Assembly (NCBI RefSeq): GCF_027257175.1
Contig: NZ_JAPFGD010000003.1
Location: 208,865-272,864 of the forward strand
DNA length: 64,000 bases
Direction: 5' to 3'
Source: Castellaniella sp. S9
Lineage (GTDB): Bacteria > Pseudomonadota > Gammaproteobacteria > Burkholderiales > Burkholderiaceae_B
The notes below the pieces were generated by a model. The model was not told the origin of the DNA. It worked only from the letters and a program-made list of their open reading frames with translations, and searched no databases. Both the position numbers and the translations under genes were made by a program. Position 1 is the stretch's first letter. Each line of letters opens with the position of its first letter. This document shows, in pieces, positions 9,626-17,829 of the stretch.

Positions 9626-10412
9626 CCGACACTCCTCCGATGTAGGCCGACACGACGTCCGGATGGTTCACGGCCTGTGCCACAGGCCCCTCGGTGACCA
9701 CCCGTCCGTTGTTCAGCACCAGGGCGCGGCCGCAGATCGCCGTGACCACGTCCATGTGGTGCTCGATCAGCAGGATGGTGAGGTCCAGCGCCTCCTGGGC
9801 ATCCAGGATGAAACGCACGATGTATTCCTTTTCCTCCTGGTTCATGCCGGCCATGGGCTCGTCCAGGATCAGCAGGCGGGGCTCGGCCGCCAGCGCGCGG
9901 GCCAGTTCGACCCGTTTCTGCAGGCCCAGGGGAATGATCTCGACGGGCTCGTCGCGCACGCTCTCGAGCTGCAGCAGGTCGATGATCTCCTCGGCCTTGT
10001 GGCGATGGGCGATTTCCTCTTTTTGGGCCCACCACCAATAGAACAGCGATGCCAGGGCGCTGGGCCGCATGAAGATATGGCGGCCCAGCAGGATGTTGTC
10101 GAGCACGCTCATGCCCTTGAACAGGGCGACGTTCTGGAATGTGCGGGCGATGCCGTCACGGGCGACGCGGTGGGGGTGGATCCGGTTGAGCGAACGCCCC
10201 TCGAAACTGATCGTGCCTTCCTGCGGAGGATAGAAGCCGGTGATCGCGTTGATCAGCGTGGTCTTGCCCGCGCCGTTGGGGCCGATCAAGCCATAGATCT
10301 CGCCCTGGCCGACGTCCATGGAAACGTCGGCCAGGGCCTGGACGCCGCCAAACCATCGGCTGACATGCTTGAGAGACAATACCCCTTCATTCGAACCCGC
10401 AGCACCCGACAC
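9615..10412 (-). CDS. livG: LivG-type ABC transporter ATP-binding protein, first gene of the operon
   Basis: Walker A is GPNGAGKTT, Walker B is LLILDEPMAGMNQEE, and the protein ends in the usual LivG tail. An ATG-initiated frame from 10493 exists, but its first 27 residues do not resemble the family. The GTG at 10412 (VSGAAGSNEGVLSLKHVSRWF) has GGGAGGG six bases upstream and gives 265 residues, close to the family norm, so it is chosen. It is the promoter-proximal gene of the seven-gene operon and is divergent from the Crp-like regulator. Unusually for these operons, livG and livF are separated by four genes. Confidence 0.88.
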   Translation of the reverse strand: MSGAAGSNEGVLSLKHVSRWFGGVQALADVSMDVGQGEIYGLIGPNGAGKTTLINAITGFYPPQEGTISFEGRSLNRIHPHRVARDGIARTFQNVALFKGMSVLDNILLGRHIFMRPSALASLFYWWWAQKEEIAHRHKAEEIIDLLQLESVRDEPVEIIPLGLQKRVELARALAAEPRLLILDEPMAGMNQEEKEYIVRFILDAQEALDLTILLIEHHMDVVTAICGRALVLNNGRVVTEGPVAQAVNHPDVVSAYIGGVSDDE

Positions 10413-10494
10413 CGAAGCCCTCCCAGATTCTCGTGAACACCGATCTGAAACACGTTTTGTTCCGTCTAAGATACAGTGTAGGCACCTGACCAAC

Positions 10495-10510
10495 TGTCAC
10501 GTATATGACA
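10495..10510. promoter_or_regulatory. 16-bp perfect palindrome, candidate Crp-family operator
   Basis: TGTCA-N6-TGACA lies between the divergent livG operon and the Crp-like gene. The spacing of two five-base half sites by six bases is the classic CRP/FNR-family architecture, with TGTCA in place of TGTGA or TTGAT. On the minus strand a -10-like TATCTT lies at 10473-10468. That places the palindrome centre near -41.5 of the predicted livG start point, the class II activator position. Confidence 0.6.
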
Positions 10511-10537
10511 TTCGCTCCAGTCCTAGGGTAATCACCC

Positions 10538-11212
10538 ATGAATATCGTACAGATGCTGCAGACCCATGCCGCATGGTTCGATCTCCTGGATGCGGACCAG
10601 CAGGCGCGTGTCGCCCGGGACACGACCCCGGCCACCATTCCGGCCGGCACCATCGTCGAGCACAAGGGGGGCGTCGCGGACGCCTGGATCGGCGTTCTCG
10701 AGGGACTGATCAAGGTCTCCGTGAGCAACGCGGACGGCAAGATGGCCTCGCTCACCGGGGTGCCCGCCGGCGGCTGGATCGGCGAGGGTTCGCTGCTCAA
10801 GCACGAGGCGCGCAAGTACGATGTGGTGGCCCTGCGCCACAGCACGATCGCGCGCCTGCGCGGCGACACCTTCTACTGGCTGCTGGACAACAGCATTCCC
10901 TTCAACCGCTACCTGCTGCACCAACTCAACGAGCGGGTGGCGCAATTCATCGGCAAGGCCGAGTACGATCGGCTGCTGGCGCCCGACGCCCGGGTCGCGC
11001 GCTGCCTGGCGGAACTGTTCAACCCCCTGCTCTACCCCAGCGACTCGATGCGCCTGGAGATCACCCAGGAGGAAATCGGCTACCTGGCGCGAATCTCGCG
11101 CCAGCGCACCAACCGGGCCCTGCGGACCCTCGAGGCCGCCAGCCTGCTGAAGGTCGAGTACGGCGCGGTCCAGGTCCTGGACCTCGAAGGCCTGAAGCAC
11201 TACGGGCTCTGA
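10538..11212 (+). CDS. Crp/Fnr-family transcriptional regulator
   Basis: The product is 224 residues: an N-terminal cyclic-nucleotide-binding-like beta roll (about 20-125), a long dimer helix, and a C-terminal winged helix with the recognition region EEIGYLARISRQRTNRALRTLE (about 178-199). Only one cysteine is evident (in ARCLAELF), so it cannot carry an FNR-type iron-sulfur cluster. It probably responds to a small ligand, as HbaR does with aromatic acids. It is divergent from the livG-ligase operon, and a Crp-type palindrome in the shared intergenic region suggests it controls that operon and perhaps itself. No strong ribosome site is seen. Confidence 0.88.
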   Translation: MNIVQMLQTHAAWFDLLDADQQARVARDTTPATIPAGTIVEHKGGVADAWIGVLEGLIKVSVSNADGKMASLTGVPAGGWIGEGSLLKHEARKYDVVALRHSTIARLRGDTFYWLLDNSIPFNRYLLHQLNERVAQFIGKAEYDRLLAPDARVARCLAELFNPLLYPSDSMRLEITQEEIGYLARISRQRTNRALRTLEAASLLKVEYGAVQVLDLEGLKHYGL

Positions 11213-11242
11213 AAGACGCCGGCGCCCGTCGGCATCCCGCCG

Positions 11243-12544
11243 TCAAGCCGCCCGGATCAGGCCCGCCGCGGCCGTCTGGTTGGTCGCCATGTCGATCAGG
11301 ATGAAGGCGCCGGTCGCCCGTTGACGCTCGTAGCTGTCCAGCACCAGAGGATCGCGCGTGCGCAGGCTGGCGCGCCCGATGTCGTTCATCGCCAGCGTGC
11401 CGCTCCAGTCGACCGCGCGCAGTTCGTGAATGTCGCGCCGGCTGTGAACGGCTTGCACGCGGGCCTGCGTCAGCCGCGTGCCTTGCTTGAGCCAATACAG
11501 GCGCGCCGGATTGAGGGCCTGCTGGTCCAGCCAGCACAGGTCGGCCTCGAAGTCGCGCCCCGTCTGGGTCCGGGCCTGCGCACCGACCAGCAAGTCCCCC
11601 CGCGACACATCGACGTCGCGATCCAGCACCAGCGTCACGCTGTCGCCATCGCGCGCGGCCTCCAGTTCCTCGTCGCCGCGCAGGATCCGGGCGATGCGCA
11701 CGGGTTCGTCGCTGGGCAGCACCCGCAAGGCGTCGCCCGGGCGCCAGAGGCCGCCGGCCAATTGCCCCGCATAGCCGCGGAAGGCGTCCCGGCCGCTGCC
11801 GTTGTGGCGGATCACCCACTGCACGAAAAACCGCGGCTCGGCAGCCCGCGCGGCCTCGTCGAGCGGCAGCGCCTCCAGCAGGGACAGCAGGGGCGGACCC
11901 TCATGCCACGGCGTGCGCTCGGACGGCTGGACCACATTGTCGCCGGACAGCGCGGACAGCGGCAGGATGTGGAAGGACTCGATGCCCAGCCGCCCGGCCA
12001 GCTCGCGATACGCCGCATGGATGCGCTCGTAGACGGCTTGGTCCCAATCCACCAGATCCATCTTGTTGACGGCCACGATGAGGTGGCGCAGCCCCAACAG
12101 ACGCGCCAGGGTGCTGTGACGCTTGGTCTGGGGCAGCAGCTCGCCCTCGCGCACGCGGCTGGCGTCGATCAGGATGATGGCCGCCTGGGCCGTCGAGGCG
12201 CCGGTCACCATGTTGCGGGTGTACTGCTCGTGACCCGGCGCATCGGCGACGATGAACTTGCGCGCGGGCGTCGCAAAGTACCGGTAGGCCACATCGATGG
12301 TGATGCCCTGTTCGCGCTCGGCCTCCAGGCCGTCGGTCAGCAGGGCCAGATCCAGGGCGCTGTCCGGGGCGCGCGCGTACTTCGATCCGGTGATCGCCTG
12401 CAACTGGTCGGCGAACACCCCCTTGCTGTCAAACAGCAGGCGGCCGATCAGGGTGGATTTGCCGTCGTCCACCGATCCGGCGGTGATCAGCCTCAGCACC
12501 TGCGTCTGCCGCGCATCCGGCCATTGTTCATTGATCGCGTTCAT
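11243..12544 (-). CDS. cysN: Sulfate adenylyltransferase subunit 1, GTPase (CysN)
   Basis: This 433-residue translation-factor-like GTPase has GSVDDGKSTLIGRLL (P-loop), DAPGHEQY (G3) and NKMDL (G4). It forms ATP sulfurylase with CysD and drives APS formation by GTP hydrolysis. The ATG at 12544 overlaps the cysD stop (TGATG), and the upstream part of the longer open frame belongs to cysD. No CysC kinase domain is fused at the C-terminus and no cysC is nearby. This fits the APS-reductase route of the neighbouring cysH. The order is cysH-cysD-cysN, and the gene converges on the Crp-like gene with 30 bases between. Confidence 0.95.
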   Translation of the reverse strand: MNAINEQWPDARQTQVLRLITAGSVDDGKSTLIGRLLFDSKGVFADQLQAITGSKYARAPDSALDLALLTDGLEAEREQGITIDVAYRYFATPARKFIVADAPGHEQYTRNMVTGASTAQAAIILIDASRVREGELLPQTKRHSTLARLLGLRHLIVAVNKMDLVDWDQAVYERIHAAYRELAGRLGIESFHILPLSALSGDNVVQPSERTPWHEGPPLLSLLEALPLDEAARAAEPRFFVQWVIRHNGSGRDAFRGYAGQLAGGLWRPGDALRVLPSDEPVRIARILRGDEELEAARDGDSVTLVLDRDVDVSRGDLLVGAQARTQTGRDFEADLCWLDQQALNPARLYWLKQGTRLTQARVQAVHSRRDIHELRAVDWSGTLAMNDIGRASLRTRDPLVLDSYERQRATGAFILIDMATNQTAAAGLIRAA

Positions 12545-13452
12545 CAGAAATATCCTTGTTTCTTGCGCCGTTCCATCGAGGCCTCGGAGGTCTGGTCGTC
12601 CATGCGGGTGGCGCCGCGCTCGGTCACGGTGGTCACCGCGGTCTCGGCGATGATGGCCGCTGGCGTGGCAGCCGTCGAAGCCACCGGGCAGGTGCAGGAC
12701 ACATCGCCCACGGTGCGGAAACGCACCGTCAGGCGTTCGGCGCGCTCGCCCTCGCGCGGCGGCGTCAGCCGTGTCACGGGCACCAGCAGGCCGTTGCGGC
12801 GCACCACCTCGCGCTCGTGGGCGTAGTAGATGGAGGGCAGGTCCAGGTTCTCGCGCTCGATGTACTGCCAGACGTCCAGTTCGGTCCAGTTCGAGATCGG
12901 GAACACGCGGATGTTCTCTCCCGGAAGCACCCGGGTGTTGTACAGGTTCCAGAGCTCGGGACGCTGGGCCTTGGGATCCCACTGGCCGAACTCGTCGCGA
13001 AAAGAGCAGATGCGTTCTTTGGCGCGCGCCTTTTCCTCGTCGCGCCGCGCCCCGCCGATGCAGGCATCGAAGCCGAACTCGGCGATCGCCTCCAGCAATG
13101 TGGTGGCCTGTGCGGCATTGCGCGAGTCGGTCTCATGGCGCAGCACCACAGTGCCGCGCGCCATCGAATCCTCGACCGAGCGCACGACCAGGGTTTCACC
13201 CAGTTTGGCCACGTGCCGATCGCGGAACTCGATGACCTCGGGGAAGTTGTGCCCTGTGTCGATGTGCATCAGGGGGAAGGGGAAACGGCCGGGCCGGAAG
13301 GCTTTTTCGGCCAGGCGCAGCAGCACCACCGAGTCCTTGCCGCCGGAAAACAGCAGCACCGGCCGGGCGCATTCGGCAGCCACCTCGCGCAGGATGTGGA
13401 TCGCCTCGGACTCGAGCCAGTCCAGGTGCGTGCGCAGTTTCAGTTCAGTCAT
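12544..13452 (-). CDS. cysD: Sulfate adenylyltransferase subunit 2 (CysD)
   Basis: The product is 302 residues with the PP-loop SGGKDSVVLLRLA (about 36-48), RRDEEKARAKERICSFRDEF and the conserved C-terminal end MERRKKQGYF. It is the catalytic ATP-sulfurylase subunit. The start is chosen at 13452 because the GAGG site sits six bases upstream; in-frame ATGs at 13458 and 13464 are next to or inside the Shine-Dalgarno. The stop overlaps the start of cysN. Near the C-terminus the family region reads GDVSCTCPVAS, slightly different from the commoner CTGAV form. Confidence 0.94.
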   Translation of the reverse strand: MTELKLRTHLDWLESEAIHILREVAAECARPVLLFSGGKDSVVLLRLAEKAFRPGRFPFPLMHIDTGHNFPEVIEFRDRHVAKLGETLVVRSVEDSMARGTVVLRHETDSRNAAQATTLLEAIAEFGFDACIGGARRDEEKARAKERICSFRDEFGQWDPKAQRPELWNLYNTRVLPGENIRVFPISNWTELDVWQYIERENLDLPSIYYAHEREVVRRNGLLVPVTRLTPPREGERAERLTVRFRTVGDVSCTCPVASTAATPAAIIAETAVTTVTERGATRMDDQTSEASMERRKKQGYF

Positions 13453-13460
13453 GTCCATCC

Positions 13461-14207
13461 TCATCGAAGAGCGGGATCGCGCGCCACCACGCCGGGGCGC
13501 CGGCCCGCCAGGTTGCCCGCGTGCAGGCCGCACTCGCGGCTGTCGCGCTGCTCCCACCACCAGCGGCCCGCGCGGGGATCCTCACCCGGCTGTACGGCCC
13601 GGGTACAGGGTTCGCAGCCGATCGAGGGGTAGCCGCGGTCGTGCAGCGGGTTGTAGGGAATGTCCAGGGCACGCACCAGGGCCCAGACCTGTTCGCTGGT
13701 CCAGGCCGCCAGGGGGTTGAACTTGCGCAGGCCGAAGGCCGCGTCCCATTCCTCGACATCCAGGCCGCTGCGCGTGACGGACTGCTCGCGCCGCTGTCCC
13801 GTGATCCAGGCGGAACGGCCGGCCAGCGTCCGGCGCAAGGGCTCGACTTTGCGGATCCCGCAACAGGCCTTGCGCAATTCGACGCTGTCATAGAAGGCAT
13901 AGGCGCCGTGCGCCTGGACGTGCGCCTGCACCGCCTCGGGGTCGGGCCGCACGATCCGCAGCGTGGCGCCGTAGCGCGCGGCGAGGACGTCGACCATGGC
14001 CAGGGTCTCGGCGTGCAGGCGCCCGGTGTCCAGCATGAACACCTCCAGGCGCGGCGCCACCTGGGCCAGCGCATGGATGAGGACCATGTCCTCCACCCCC
14101 ATCGAGGACGCCAGCAGCGCGTCGGGATGGGCCGCGGCGATGCGCGCGAGTTCCGCCCGCAAGGCCGCCCAGGCCGAATCCGGCGATCCGTCAATACTCG
14201 TTGGCAC
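13461..14207 (-). CDS. cysH: Assimilatory adenosine-5'-phosphosulfate (APS) reductase with [4Fe-4S] site
   Basis: The product is about 248 residues of the PAPS/APS reductase family. The cysteine pairs KACCGIRK and GCEPC mark the iron-sulfur APS-reductase type rather than the cluster-free PAPS reductase, and SRECGLHAG near the C-terminus carries the catalytic ECGLH cysteine. It reduces APS to sulfite with thioredoxin. The ATG at 14213 directly abuts the GGGAGG site, whereas the GTG at 14207 lies six bases away, so 14207 is preferred. It is the first gene of cysHDN; its stop lies eight bases before the chosen cysD start. Confidence 0.9.
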   Translation of the reverse strand: MPTSIDGSPDSAWAALRAELARIAAAHPDALLASSMGVEDMVLIHALAQVAPRLEVFMLDTGRLHAETLAMVDVLAARYGATLRIVRPDPEAVQAHVQAHGAYAFYDSVELRKACCGIRKVEPLRRTLAGRSAWITGQRREQSVTRSGLDVEEWDAAFGLRKFNPLAAWTSEQVWALVRALDIPYNPLHDRGYPSIGCEPCTRAVQPGEDPRAGRWWWEQRDSRECGLHAGNLAGRRPGVVARDPALR

Positions 14208-14340
14208 GTCCATCCTCCCTGCGGTGACCGCCCAGCGTTTCCCCGGGCAAGGAAGGACAGTGTGCATCGGGCGGCGCGGCGCAGGAACGAATTAATCGTT
14301 GATTTCTTATAACCGGGCCGGCACGCGCGTGCATCTGGGG

Positions 14341-14386
14341 ACGCATCCCCCGAGGAAACCGCGCGGAGGCGGTTTCAGGGATGCGT
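14341..14386. other. Long two-part hairpin between divergent cysH and gdhA
   Basis: The outer arms ACGCATCCC (14341-14349) and GGGATGCGT (14378-14386) pair perfectly over nine bases. The inner arms GAAACCGC (14355-14362) and GCGGTTTC (14369-14376) pair over eight bases around a six-base loop. They are separated by a 5-versus-1 base bulge. It lies 76 bases before gdhA and about 130 bases before cysH, with no T run. It could be an mRNA leader structure, a protein-binding site or a dispersed palindromic repeat. Confidence 0.7.
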
Positions 14387-14461
14387 ATTCATCGGACACG
14401 ATACTAGAATGTAGCCTTCGCCATTACTCATTCTTCAGATCATCCTCAATAGGCTACCGTC

Positions 14462-15751
14462 ATGACAGAACCCGTGCCGCATTCGCTGCCTTCCTACCTG
14501 AATCCGAACGATCCGGGGCCCTGGGGCATCTATCTCGAGCAGGTGGACCGCGTGGCGCCCTACCTGGGTTCGCTTGCGCGCTGGATCGAAACCCTGAAAC
14601 GCCCCAAGCGCATCCTGATCGTGGACATCCCCGTCGAGCTGGACAACGGCGAGGTGGCCCATTTCGAGGGCTATCGCGTCCAGCACAACACCTCGCGCGG
14701 GCCCGGCAAGGGCGGGGTGCGCTATCACCAGGACGTCACCCTGTCCGAGGTCATGGCCCTGTCGGCATGGATGTCCGTCAAGGCCGCCGCGGTCAACCTG
14801 CCCTTCGGCGGCGCCAAGGGCGGCATCCGCATCGACCCGCGCAATTACTCCCAGGCCGAAATCGAGCGCATCACGCGCCGCTACACCAGCGAGATCGGCG
14901 TGATCATCGGACCCAACAAGGACATCCCCGCCCCCGACGTCAACACCAACGCCCAGACCATGGCCTGGATGATGGACACGTATTCGATGAACGAGGGCGG
15001 CACCGCCACCGGCGTGGTCACCGGCAAGCCCGTGGCGCTGGGCGGCAGCCTGGGCCGCGTCGAGGCCACGGGGCGCGGCGTCTACGTGGCGGCCTGCGAG
15101 GCGGCGCGCGAATGTCAGATCGAGATCAAGGGCGCCCGCGTGGCCGTGCAGGGCTTCGGCAACGTGGGCGGCACCGCGGCACGCCTGCTGTACGAGGCCG
15201 GCGCCAAGGTCGTGGCGATCTACGACCACACCGGCATCGTCCACAACGCCCACGGCCTGAACATCCTCGCGCTGTTCGACCACGTGCGCACCACCGGCGG
15301 CGTGGCCGGGGCGCCGGATACGGAATCGCTGACGCCCACGGAATTCTGGTCGCTGGAAACCGAGATCCTCATCCCGGCCGCCCTCGAAGGCCAGATCACC
15401 CACGACAACGCCGACCTGATCCACACCAAAATCCTCGTCGAAGGCGCCAACGGCCCGACGACCCCCGAGGCCGACGACATCATCTCGTCCAAGGGCACCA
15501 TGATCGTGCCCGACGTGGTGGCCAACGCCGGCGGCGTCACGGTCAGCTACTTCGAATGGGTGCAGGATTTCTCCAGCTTCTTCTGGACCGAGCAGGAAAT
15601 CAACCACCGCCTCGAGGCCATGATGCGCGCGGCCTACGGCGCCATGTCCCGCGTGGCGCGCGAACATCAAGTGTCGCTGCGCACCGCGGCGTTCATCGTG
15701 GCCTGCACGCGCATCCTCGAGGCCCGCCAGGTGCGCGGCCTGTACCCCTGA
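14462..15751 (+). CDS. gdhA: Glutamate dehydrogenase
   Basis: This 429-residue enzyme converts glutamate to 2-oxoglutarate and ammonia reversibly. The substrate site [10 protein letters not shown] lies at about 80-89, the catalytic-lysine region [10 protein letters not shown] at about 112-121, and the dinucleotide fold GFGNVGG near 226. The sequence type (about 430 residues, [11 protein letters not shown]) is that of the NAD-dependent or dual-specific hexameric enzymes common in betaproteobacteria. The stop shares a base with the start of the asparaginase gene (TGATG), so the two are probably coupled. A large hairpin sits upstream. Confidence 0.95.
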   Translation: MTEPVPHSLPSYLNPNDPGPWGIYLEQVDRVAPYLGSLARWIETLKRPKRILIVDIPVELDNGEVAHFEGYRVQHNTSRGPGKGGVRYHQDVTLSEVMALSAWMSVKAAAVNLPFGGAKGGIRIDPRNYSQAEIERITRRYTSEIGVIIGPNKDIPAPDVNTNAQTMAWMMDTYSMNEGGTATGVVTGKPVALGGSLGRVEATGRGVYVAACEAARECQIEIKGARVAVQGFGNVGGTAARLLYEAGAKVVAIYDHTGIVHNAHGLNILALFDHVRTTGGVAGAPDTESLTPTEFWSLETEILIPAALEGQITHDNADLIHTKILVEGANGPTTPEADDIISSKGTMIVPDVVANAGGVTVSYFEWVQDFSSFFWTEQEINHRLEAMMRAAYGAMSRVAREHQVSLRTAAFIVACTRILEARQVRGLYP

Positions 15752-16743
15752 TGACGATGGGCCGCGCGCCGGCGCGCCTGGTGCTGCTGGGCACCGGCGG
15801 CACGATCGCCTCCACCGCCGGGCGCGCCAGCCAGCTCACCGACTATGCGGTGACCGAGGGCATCGAGGCCATGCTGGCGGCAGTGCCCGGCGCCGAGGCG
15901 CTGGGCGCGATCCGCTGCGAGCAGGTCTTCAACGTCGACAGCCGCCGGTTCTCGACCGCGCGGGTGCTGCGGCTGGCGCGCCGCATCGACACCTTGCTGC
16001 GCGATCCGGCGGTCGACGGGGTCGTCGTCACGCACGGCACCGACACGCTGGAGGAAACCGCGTTTTTCCTGCATCTCACGATCCGCCACCCCAAGCCCGT
16101 GGTGCTGGTGGGCGCCATGCGCCCAGGATCCGCCCTGAGCGCCGATGGCCCGTTGAACCTGTACAACGCCCTGCTGGTGGCCCGCGATCCGCTCAGCCGG
16201 GACTGCGGCATCCTGGTGGCCATGAACGACAGCATCCTCGCGGCGCGCCACATCGCCAAGGGCCACACCACCCGGGTGGATGCCTTCAGGGCTGAAGGTC
16301 CCGGCACGCTCGGCGGGATCAGCGACGGCACGGTGCGCATCCTGCAGCGCCCGGCGCTGCCGGCGACGGCCGCCTTTCCCCTCAAGGGGCTGCGCGGTTT
16401 ACCCGCGGTCGACATCCTCTATGACCACCAGGATGCCGGCGAGCACCTGTACCAGGCCGCCATCGAGGCGGGGGCGGCGGGGATCGTGGTGGCGGGCCTG
16501 GGCAACGGCAGCCTCAGCCCGGCGGCGATACGGGGCTGCGCGCGGGCGCGGCGCCACGGGATCCAGTGCGTACGCGCCAGCCGCGTGCCGCATGGCGAGG
16601 TCACGGCCAAGGCCACCGACGCGCGCGACGGTATCCTGGCCTCGCATGGGCTCAATCCCCAGCAGGCCCGCACCCTGCTGCGGTTGGCCCTGGCGACCGG
16701 GCTGGACACCGACGCGATCCGCATGGCATTGAAGGACGCCTGA
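15751..16743 (+). CDS. ansA: L-asparaginase
   Basis: The product is 330 residues of the type I/II asparaginase family. GTGGTIAS (about 14-21) holds the first catalytic threonine and THGTDTLEET (about 95-104) the second catalytic threonine and aspartate. No signal peptide is seen, so a cytoplasmic enzyme is likely. It hydrolyses asparagine to aspartate and ammonia. The start is the ATG overlapping the gdhA stop; an ATG at 15757 is an alternative. Coupling to gdhA joins two ammonia-releasing reactions in one transcript. Confidence 0.88.
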   Translation: MTMGRAPARLVLLGTGGTIASTAGRASQLTDYAVTEGIEAMLAAVPGAEALGAIRCEQVFNVDSRRFSTARVLRLARRIDTLLRDPAVDGVVVTHGTDTLEETAFFLHLTIRHPKPVVLVGAMRPGSALSADGPLNLYNALLVARDPLSRDCGILVAMNDSILAARHIAKGHTTRVDAFRAEGPGTLGGISDGTVRILQRPALPATAAFPLKGLRGLPAVDILYDHQDAGEHLYQAAIEAGAAGIVVAGLGNGSLSPAAIRGCARARRHGIQCVRASRVPHGEVTAKATDARDGILASHGLNPQQARTLLRLALATGLDTDAIRMALKDA

Positions 16744-16754
16744 AACCAGGGACC

Positions 16755-16795
16755 GGCGCTGAGGCGGCCGGCCCGATCCCGCCGCGCTCAGTGCC
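16755..16795. terminator. Hairpin between convergent ansA and tdh
   Basis: GGCGCTGAG (16755-16763) pairs with CTCAGTGCC (16787-16795) with one G-T wobble, and a GCGG/CCGC pair lies inside. There is no T run on either strand. It overlaps the last codons of tdh and may act as a bidirectional terminator for the two convergent transcripts. Confidence 0.4.
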
Positions 16796-17813
16796 AGTCC
16801 AGGATGACCTTGCCGCTGCGGCCCGACAGCATTGCGTCGAAACCTTGTCGATACTCCGACACCGGATACCGGTGGGTCAGGATGGGCGTCAGGTCCAGGC
16901 CGCTTTGCAGCATGGCGACCATCTTGTACCAGGTCTCGAACATCTGGCGACCGTAGATACCCTTGATCTCGAGGCCCTTGAAGATCACCTGGCTCCAGTC
17001 CACGCCGACCCCATCGGGCAGGATGCCCAGCATGGCGATCTTGCCGCCGTGGTTCATCTGCGCAAGCATCGAGGAAAAGGCGCTGGGCACGCCGGACATC
17101 TCCAGGCCCACGTCGAAGCCCTCGCTCATGCCCAGCTCGCGCATGACCTCGGCCAGGTCCTCGCGCGCCACATTCACCGCGCGGGTCGCGCCCATGCGGC
17201 TCGCCAGGTCCAGCCGATAGTCGTTGACGTCGGTGATCACCACGTTGCGCGCGCCCACGTGGCGGGCGATGGCCGCGGCCATCGCACCGATCGGTCCCGC
17301 GCCCGTGATCAGCACGTCCTCGCCCACCAGGTCGAAGGCCAGCGCCGTATGGGTGGCGTTGCCGTACGGATCGAAGATCGCCGCCAGGTCGTCGGGCACG
17401 TCGTCGGGGATGCGAAAGGCATTGAAGGCCGGAATCGCCAGGTAGTCGGCGAAGGCGCCGGGCCGGTTCACACCCACGCCCGAGGTATTGCGGCACAGGT
17501 GGCGGCGTCCAGCCCGGCAGTTGCGACAATGGCCGCACGTGATGTGGCCCTCGCCGGAGACCCGGTCGCCGACCTGCAAGCCCCGGACCTCCTGGCCGAT
17601 CTCGACCACCTCGCCGACATACTCGTGGCCGACGTGCATGGGCACGGGCACCGTGCGGGCCGCCCATTCGTCCCATTTCCAGATGTGGATGTCCGTGCCG
17701 CAGATCGCGGTCTTGCGGATGCGGATGAGGATGTCGTTGTGGCCGACATGGGGACGATCGGTCTCGATGAGCTCCAGCCCTTCGACCGGGTGCAGCTTCG
17801 CCAATGCGCGCAT
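16788..17813 (-). CDS. tdh: L-threonine 3-dehydrogenase
   Basis: This 341-residue zinc-dependent medium-chain dehydrogenase has catalytic zinc ligands around CGTDIHIW (about 38-45) and GHEYVGEV, a four-cysteine structural zinc lobe [15 protein letters not shown] (about 97-111), and the NAD fold GAGPIGAM. It oxidises L-threonine to 2-amino-3-ketobutyrate. It lies 16 bases after kbl in the same direction, and Kbl uses its product, giving threonine to glycine plus acetyl-CoA. Confidence 0.95.
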   Translation of the reverse strand: MRALAKLHPVEGLELIETDRPHVGHNDILIRIRKTAICGTDIHIWKWDEWAARTVPVPMHVGHEYVGEVVEIGQEVRGLQVGDRVSGEGHITCGHCRNCRAGRRHLCRNTSGVGVNRPGAFADYLAIPAFNAFRIPDDVPDDLAAIFDPYGNATHTALAFDLVGEDVLITGAGPIGAMAAAIARHVGARNVVITDVNDYRLDLASRMGATRAVNVAREDLAEVMRELGMSEGFDVGLEMSGVPSAFSSMLAQMNHGGKIAMLGILPDGVGVDWSQVIFKGLEIKGIYGRQMFETWYKMVAMLQSGLDLTPILTHRYPVSEYRQGFDAMLSGRSGKVILDWH

Positions 17814-17829
17814 GATGCGTATCCTGTGG

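Noticed and set aside
6774-9697. Long plus-strand open frames opposite the liv operon
   Set aside because: They are His/Arg/Gln-rich antisense frames with no domain; the minus strand encodes recognisable transporters and a ligase.
14299-15750. 814-residue plus-strand frame running into the asparaginase
   Set aside because: Its first part is an out-of-frame shadow of gdhA; only the part from 15751 is asparaginase.
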